From positions 1 through 64,000 of the forward strand of contig CAZUEX010000001.1 of the NCBI GenBank assembly GCA_964619535.1: a DNA stretch of 64,000 bases, read 5' to 3'. Below are positions 59,735 to 64,000 of this stretch, in pieces (the first letter of the stretch is position 1; each line of letters starts with the position of its first letter). A model generated the notes under the pieces. That model worked only from the letters and a program-made list of their open reading frames with translations. It did no database searches and was not told the DNA's origin. A program made the translations under genes and the position numbers. The DNA comes from Leptonema sp964619535. Its GTDB lineage: Bacteria; Spirochaetota; Leptospiria; Leptospirales; Leptonemataceae.

Positions 59735-59787
59735 CATCACCATGAAAAATAAACGACAGCACAGGTCAAAGCGTAAACCATGCCTTT

Positions 59788-60261
59788 ATGCAAAGCAAAC
59801 CCTTTCGTGTACTGGGCGTTCAACAGATCGCCATCGGTGGCACCGATAAAGGCCGCCTTTCCAGGCTCTGGGTGGAGCTTTTCGGTCTTGAAAAGACCGG
59901 CGAGTTCAAGAGCGAGAAAGAGAATGTTGACGAAGACATTTTGCGCATTGGCAAAGGGGCCCATGCCGTTGAGATCGATATCATGCAACCTCTGGATGCT
60001 GAGAAGAGTCCGAAGGTGCATGTTCCGCCATTGAACCATATCGGTCTGTGGGTGGATGACATTGAAAAGGCCGTAGCCTGGCTTGAAGAGCAGGGCCTGC
60101 GCTTTGCACCGGGCGGTATTCGCGTGGGTGCAGCCGGGCACAAGGTTGCCTTTATTCACCCCAGGGGCAATGAACAGTTCCCGCTATCGGGAGAAGGTGT
60201 GTTGATCGAGCTGGTGCAGGCTCCAGCAGAGGTTATTCGCGAACTCTCAAAAGACAATTGA
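59788..60261 (+). CDS. VOC-superfamily (glyoxalase-like) protein
   Basis: A 157-residue protein with two beta-alpha-beta-beta-beta units: LGVQQIAIGGTDKGRLSRLW and PLNHIGLWVDDIEKAVAWLE, ending GVLIELVQAP. The first usual metal-binding His is Gln (QQIAI), while the second-half His and C-terminal Glu are present. It resembles methylmalonyl-CoA epimerase/glyoxalase proteins, but the altered ligand set makes the reaction uncertain. It is followed closely by the DUF1015 gene. Confidence 0.8.
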   Translation: MQSKPFRVLGVQQIAIGGTDKGRLSRLWVELFGLEKTGEFKSEKENVDEDILRIGKGAHAVEIDIMQPLDAEKSPKVHVPPLNHIGLWVDDIEKAVAWLEEQGLRFAPGGIRVGAAGHKVAFIHPRGNEQFPLSGEGVLIELVQAPAEVIRELSKDN

Positions 60262-60275
60262 AAAGCGGGGTTATG

Positions 60276-61511
60276 ATGCGTTTCCAGCCATTTGCTGCAT
60301 ACCTGCCGAATAAAGAAAAGGCTTCGGCCATTGTCTGCCCGCCGTATGATGTGATGGATACGGAAGAGGCCAGGGCTATGGCCGGGCCTGATTCCTTTTT
60401 GCATATCATCCGTTCAGAGATAGAGTTCCCACCGGAACAGGATCCGCATGCTGATGTAATCTATGATCGAGCAGCAGAGAATCTAAAGCGGTGGATTGAC
60501 CGAGGGCTTCTGGTTCGTGATGATGCAGAGTGTCTGTATCTGTACCGGTTAACGGGTTATGGTCGTAGCCAGACCGGTATTGCCGGTCGATCACACATTG
60601 ATGACTACGTTGAAGGTCGCATCAAGCGTCATGAATTCACCAGGCCTGAAAAAGAAGAGGATCGCCTGAAGCACATTGATCGCACAGGCTGCAATACCGA
60701 GCCGGTATTCTTTGCCTATCGATCCGAGGCCTCTCCGCGGATCGAAGAAATCCTGAAAGAGCAAACACAGCGACCTGCCGACTATGACGTAACGACGGAT
60801 GACGGTGTGCGGCATGAGATCTTTCGCATCGCTCCGGGGCCTGTGCAGCAAGAACTTTTATCCCTGTATCGCAGCCTCGATGCCGTTTATATTGCAGACG
60901 GTCACCACCGTACGGCCTCTACCGTTCGCGTCGGGCTGCACAGGCGTGAACAGGCCAGAGCGGCAGGGCAGACGATCAGCGAGGACGCTCCCTATCAGTA
61001 TTTCCTGAGCGTAACCTTTCCATCGAATCAGCTTCATATTATGCCCTACAACCGTGTCGTAAAAGACCTGAACGGTCTGAGCGCGTCGGCCTTTATCGAA
61101 GCGCTGAGCAAACTCGGCTCGCTGCAGAAGCGTTCGGCCACGTCATCAGAGCTGCATCGCATCGATGTGTATCTTGATAAGACCTGGTATGAATTCCGAC
61201 CTTCCCACCTGCCTGACGATATCCTTCAGGGCCTGGACGTGGCCATTCTGCAGGATCAGGTACTGGCTCCACTGCTTGGCATCGATGATCCGCGTCGGTC
61301 CTCGCGCATTGCCTTTGTGGGTGGCATTCGAGGCGAAGAAGACCTGATGCGCAGGGTGGATTCAGGGGAGTGGGCCGTTGCCTTTTCCATGCATGCCACT
61401 CCTATCGATGCCCTCTTTGCCGTGGCAGATGCAGGCGAGGTGATGCCGCCGAAGTCGACCTGGTTTGAGCCCAAACTGCGAACGGGCTTTCTGGTAAACA
61501 GCCTCGGTTAG
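60276..61511 (+). CDS. DUF1015-family protein
   Basis: A 411-residue protein from ATG 60276 (MRFQPFAAYLP; GGGG 5 bases upstream). It has the DUF1015 features VCPPYDVMD near the start, YLYRLTGYGRSQTGIAGRS and AVYIADGHHRTASTVRV, where DGHHR is shared with ParB/Srx-type nucleotide-binding proteins. It is often found near amino-acid or phosphoserine metabolism genes; the function is unproven. Other starts are TTG 60258 and ATG 60273. The stop overlaps the convergent Nudix gene by 4 bases. Confidence 0.88.
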   Translation: MRFQPFAAYLPNKEKASAIVCPPYDVMDTEEARAMAGPDSFLHIIRSEIEFPPEQDPHADVIYDRAAENLKRWIDRGLLVRDDAECLYLYRLTGYGRSQTGIAGRSHIDDYVEGRIKRHEFTRPEKEEDRLKHIDRTGCNTEPVFFAYRSEASPRIEEILKEQTQRPADYDVTTDDGVRHEIFRIAPGPVQQELLSLYRSLDAVYIADGHHRTASTVRVGLHRREQARAAGQTISEDAPYQYFLSVTFPSNQLHIMPYNRVVKDLNGLSASAFIEALSKLGSLQKRSATSSELHRIDVYLDKTWYEFRPSHLPDDILQGLDVAILQDQVLAPLLGIDDPRRSSRIAFVGGIRGEEDLMRRVDSGEWAVAFSMHATPIDALFAVADAGEVMPPKSTWFEPKLRTGFLVNSLG

Positions 61512-62125
61512 CGACCGGTGGCAGAGGTGCTTCGTTCGAAGACGTGCAGGAACTCTGACAGGATCAGGGCTGTGGCTCCCCAGATCAGCTCTCCGCCAAC
61601 GCGAAAGCCAGGTGTCTGGACCGTCTGTCCCTGATACTGAAAGGTATGGATGGTCTGGTTCTTTCGGTCCAGAAGCGATGATACCGGAACCTCGATAATA
61701 CGTTCCACCTCTGCTGGATCAGGCCGAAAAGACGGAAGTGTATCAACGGTTCCGATGACGGGCTGAACCTTGAAGCCGCTGACGGGAATGTAGAGTGAGC
61801 TGAGGGTTCCAACAACGGATACCTGTGTGATTCCCATCTCTTCTTCGGCTTCACGAAGGGCCGTATCGATCAGGCTTGCATCGCGATCGCCTTCGAAGGC
61901 ACCGCCTGGCAGGCTGATCTGCCCCGAATGCGGACCGCTGCGAGCAGGGCGCATCATCACGGGCAAATAGATGTCATCCTTTCTTTGATAGAGGCAGATG
62001 AGGACGCCTGCCTGTTTTGCATTGGCCGGTGCATGCAGGCTGCGGGCTGCCCAGCGTTTCCAGATATCGGGGCCTGGCAGGGGATGTTGCAGTCCCTGCA
62101 GGAGGATGTTTCGAATGGTATTCAT
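61508..62125 (-). CDS. Nudix hydrolase, CoA pyrophosphatase type
   Basis: A 205-residue protein. The UPF0035-type signature MMRPARSGPHSGQISLPGG precedes the Nudix box (GGAFEGDRDASLIDTALREA, then EEEMGI). This pair is diagnostic for CoA-type diphosphatases (NudL) that cleave coenzyme A or acyl-CoA to 4'-phosphopantetheine. It lies 67 bases downstream of the XRE regulator gene, on the same strand. Confidence 0.88.
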   Translation of the reverse strand: MNTIRNILLQGLQHPLPGPDIWKRWAARSLHAPANAKQAGVLICLYQRKDDIYLPVMMRPARSGPHSGQISLPGGAFEGDRDASLIDTALREAEEEMGITQVSVVGTLSSLYIPVSGFKVQPVIGTVDTLPSFRPDPAEVERIIEVPVSSLLDRKNQTIHTFQYQGQTVQTPGFRVGGELIWGATALILSEFLHVFERSTSATGR

Positions 62126-62192
62126 GGCTGGCAGAATGAGGTTGCCCGGTGGGCCCTCTTATGCAAGAAAATACAGAGAGGAGAAAAAGCAA

Positions 62193-62627
62193 TCAGCCTG
62201 CGATCTCGCTGCTGGCATCCTCTGTGGCCTTCTTTTTGGCGCTTTCCTCTTCCATAAGCAGGAGCAGGTCCATAAACTGGATCAATGAGATGCGGATCTG
62301 TTCATCCGTAAGGCGGGCGCGCAGCTGCCGAACCCTGTAAAGCAGCCTGGGGTCGTCGAGGACTCCAAGGGGATGGTGTTCCGAGGTCGGCCGCCGGAGC
62401 AATTCAGAGACATCCACATCGAGGGCCGTTGCTATGGCATGCAGGTTGCCAAGACGAAGTTCGGTTTGTCCGTTTTCTATACGGGAAAGCATGCTTTCTC
62501 CGATCTGAATCCCCTGGTGTTCCAGAAGGGCGGCGGAAAGGTCCTTCATCCGTAACCCACGGCTCTTTCGAAACCGGCGGATCCTTTCTCCTATGTTACA
62601 GAGCGTAATCTCGTAGCCGTTCTTCAT
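62193..62627 (-). CDS. XRE-family transcriptional regulator
   Basis: A 144-residue protein with an N-terminal HTH (IGERIRRFRKSRGLRMKDLS; ESMLSRIENGQTELRLGNLH) and a helical C-terminal part (RLLYRVRQLRARLTDEQIRI). GGGAG lies about 7 bases before the ATG. A perfect palindrome 51-71 bases upstream of the start codon suggests autoregulation. The Nudix gene is its downstream neighbour and may be co-transcribed. Confidence 0.88.
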   Translation of the reverse strand: MKNGYEITLCNIGERIRRFRKSRGLRMKDLSAALLEHQGIQIGESMLSRIENGQTELRLGNLHAIATALDVDVSELLRRPTSEHHPLGVLDDPRLLYRVRQLRARLTDEQIRISLIQFMDLLLLMEEESAKKKATEDASSEIAG

Positions 62628-62677
62628 AGGGACTCTCCCGGGGATCTTCCGCCAGCGGCGGCCTTTAGTGGGCGAGT

Positions 62678-62778
62678 CACTTGCATATTCTGCAAGTGGG
62701 CCTTCCCACTACCTGCCATCAGGGCAAAAAAAAAGCACCGAACTTGCATGGTACGCACAAATCTGCCATGTACTTGCA
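62678..62778. promoter_or_regulatory. Candidate XRE operator: palindrome plus two half-sites
   Basis: CACTTGCA-TATTC-TGCAAGTG (62678-62698) is perfect. The same ACTTGCA half-site recurs at 62742-62748 and at 62772-62778, exactly 30 bases apart. A second short inverted repeat AGTGGG-CCTT-CCCACT overlaps at 62695-62710. All lie in the gap upstream of the XRE gene. Confidence 0.65.
62725..62733 (-). terminator. T tract after the lipoprotein gene, possible terminator
   Basis: On the minus strand there are nine T, about 56 bases after the stop of the lipoprotein gene. The stem before it is weak (CATGG/CCATG with a long loop), so termination is uncertain. Confidence 0.35.
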
Positions 62779-62788
62779 CGGGAGGCAA

Positions 62789-63139
62789 TTATTTTGTCAG
62801 CAGGCGGGCAAAACGTACCTCGTCATTCCAGAGCCCGGGCCAGTCGTCCCTGCGCTCCTTCAGCATGAAGATGCCGGTCGGTTCCGGACTGTCATCGAGG
62901 AAGATGATGAGGCGCAGGCTGTTCTTATATGCCAGACCACTTTGCGGGGGGCGGTTTGCCTGCCTGTATACTACCTGCCCTTCGGGGCTGATATACACCG
63001 TTTCTTCGGAATAAACCGGCCAGAGGGCGTAGGTACCGGCCAGTTCTTCGCCCGGAGGCAGCTCTTCCGAACGGTCGATGGGCTCGGGCGGGCGGCTGCA
63101 GGCTGCGACAAAAAGGATCAGCGGAATCAGTCGTTTCAT
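62789..63139 (-). CDS. Small lipoprotein
   Basis: A 116-residue protein from ATG 63139, supported by an ATGA overlap with the upstream gene. The signal MKRLIPLILFVAAC carries a lipobox. The mature part has a Pro/Glu-rich start and a beta-rich body (GTYALWPVYSEETVYISPEG; LRLIIFLDDSPEP). I recognise no family. It is coupled to the partial gene at the window edge. Confidence 0.7.
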   Translation of the reverse strand: MKRLIPLILFVAACSRPPEPIDRSEELPPGEELAGTYALWPVYSEETVYISPEGQVVYRQANRPPQSGLAYKNSLRLIIFLDDSPEPTGIFMLKERRDDWPGLWNDEVRFARLLTK

Positions 63140-64000
63140 GATGACGGTATCCATACCCTATCCGGACGGATGCGTATTGTAAAGCGGTTCCTCTGTCCAC
63201 CGGACTTATGATAACCGGTAAAGCGCAGCCGGCCGCCTTCGTAGGCATTGAATTCGCCGTTTCCGCTCAGGGCTATCTCGCTGTCTTCCAGTCGGATGAC
63301 CAGTGGCTTGAAAAGTGAACCGGAGCTATGGCGCTGAATATCAAAATCAACGTAGCGCAGAGGCCTGGGCTTGAGGTCTGCCATCCGTTGTAGCAGGTCC
63401 AGTCGATAGTCGTTCTGCACAGGAACATGCTTTGCCTTCAGAAAAAGTGCCGTCAGGCTTTTATAGTACAGGTCGGCCAGGTATTGCCCTTCTGCCTGAA
63501 AGGTGTATTTGAAGTCCAGGGACTGCAGTGGCTGGACTTCTGTTTCGGCATCCGTAAACAGTTGCGTCCTGTAAAGGCCTCCCTGGTAATGCGCCTCCAG
63601 CAGGGCATCGTGGGAGGGCAGGGCAGCGTCGTAGTGGATGCGGTAGTGACCGGATAGATCGAACCCATCAGGCCGAACAAGAAGAAGCTCGGTTGTGGGA
63701 ATACGATGGCGGAAGCGCAACTCCAGGGTCGTTGGCATATCCGGTGCGGCATCGACGATGTTCTGGATTCGAATGCGTCCCTGCACCCTGGCCTGCTCGA
63801 AGTATTTTCTGTAGGCCGGGTTCTGGAAGAACTTGTTTTCCCAGACAGGCCCGAAGTCCTCGGAGCGAACGGACACAGGGCTGTTGACGTACTCTCGCAG
63901 ATCCGCCAGCACATTGCCGGTACGGCGTATGGTGTCTTCGATGGATACCTCATCGATATCGAGCTGGAAATCGGTTTGATGCCGGAAGATCATCTCATGG
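63136..64000 (-). CDS. Hypothetical protein, 5' end outside the window
   Basis: At least 285 residues, open to the right edge. The first in-frame ATG is at 63993, but no signal or ribosome-binding site is visible there, so the gene probably begins beyond the window. The visible part is beta-rich with many R/D/E residues (LELRFRHRIPTTELLLVRPD; SEIALSGNGEFNAYEGGRLR; RFTGYH), a pattern like large periplasmic AsmA/outer-membrane-biogenesis-type proteins. That is only a resemblance. It is coupled to the lipoprotein gene downstream. Confidence 0.6.
   Translation of the reverse strand, partial: HEMIFRHQTDFQLDIDEVSIEDTIRRTGNVLADLREYVNSPVSVRSEDFGPVWENKFFQNPAYRKYFEQARVQGRIRIQNIVDAAPDMPTTLELRFRHRIPTTELLLVRPDGFDLSGHYRIHYDAALPSHDALLEAHYQGGLYRTQLFTDAETEVQPLQSLDFKYTFQAEGQYLADLYYKSLTALFLKAKHVPVQNDYRLDLLQRMADLKPRPLRYVDFDIQRHSSGSLFKPLVIRLEDSEIALSGNGEFNAYEGGRLRFTGYHKSGGQRNRFTIRIRPDRVWIPSS

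Noticed and set aside
62748..62783. CATGG/CCATG considered as the stem of a strong terminator
   Set aside because: The stem is 5 bases with a long loop and does not touch the T tract, so only the T tract is listed with low confidence.

Overview
The window reads as chromosomal DNA of a spirochaete of the Leptospirales. The evidence is the flbD-motA-motB-fliL block, the flhF-flhG-x-fliA-flaG block, a 916-residue membrane-anchored coiled-coil protein of the spirochaete (SpiroCoCo) type, many spirochaete-style lipoproteins, and a G+C content judged by eye to be a little above 50%. That G+C is too high for Leptospira itself, so a Leptonema- or Turneriella-like organism is my inference. Coding density is very high. 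I see no rRNA, tRNA, insertion sequence, prophage or CRISPR array.

Region 1 (150-16778, minus strand) is one translationally coupled 13-gene operon. In transcription order it encodes a helical lipoprotein, a secreted protein, a formylglycine-generating-enzyme-like lipoprotein, a small lipoprotein, a TPR lipoprotein, a TolC-type outer-membrane protein, an HlyD/AcrA-type adaptor, two paralogous Ig-like (Big_5) lipoproteins, two different RND transporters, a second anchored helical protein and a Yip1-like membrane protein. This looks like an elaborated envelope export machine with seven or more accessory parts.

Region 2 (16912-29397) holds an MDR oxidoreductase, a CPBP protease and the two flagellar blocks. 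Between the blocks sit waaA, a HAD protein, class I fructose-bisphosphate aldolase and a lipoprotein. Region 3 (29413-38331) holds rpsD, a trxB operon with an omega-like protein and a DUF115 motility-type protein, a histone-H1-like/peroxiredoxin fusion divergent from trxB, pepA, and a small Rrf2/DUF1858 redox cluster.

Region 4 (38376-52852) holds the SpiroCoCo protein, recX and a notable operon, rsgA - sensor kinase - degenerate kinase - citrate-synthase-like protein. In that operon the two kinase-like proteins lack the usual phospho-acceptor histidine, and the citrate synthase homologue lacks several catalytic residues. A divergent, canonical histidine kinase and a eukaryote-type long GMP synthetase follow.

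Region 5 (53031-64000) holds a tandem PPK2 polyphosphate:AMP phosphotransferase, a trehalose operon (GH15 plus an OtsA-OtsB fusion), spermidine synthase, a VOC protein with a DUF1015 protein, a CoA-type Nudix hydrolase, an XRE regulator with a near-perfect candidate operator, and two genes entering from the right edge.

The strongest candidates for something undescribed are the 13-gene RND operon, the rsgA/kinase-pair/citrate-synthase-like operon, and the histone-tail/peroxiredoxin fusion. All functional statements are read from motifs and context; no database search was run.
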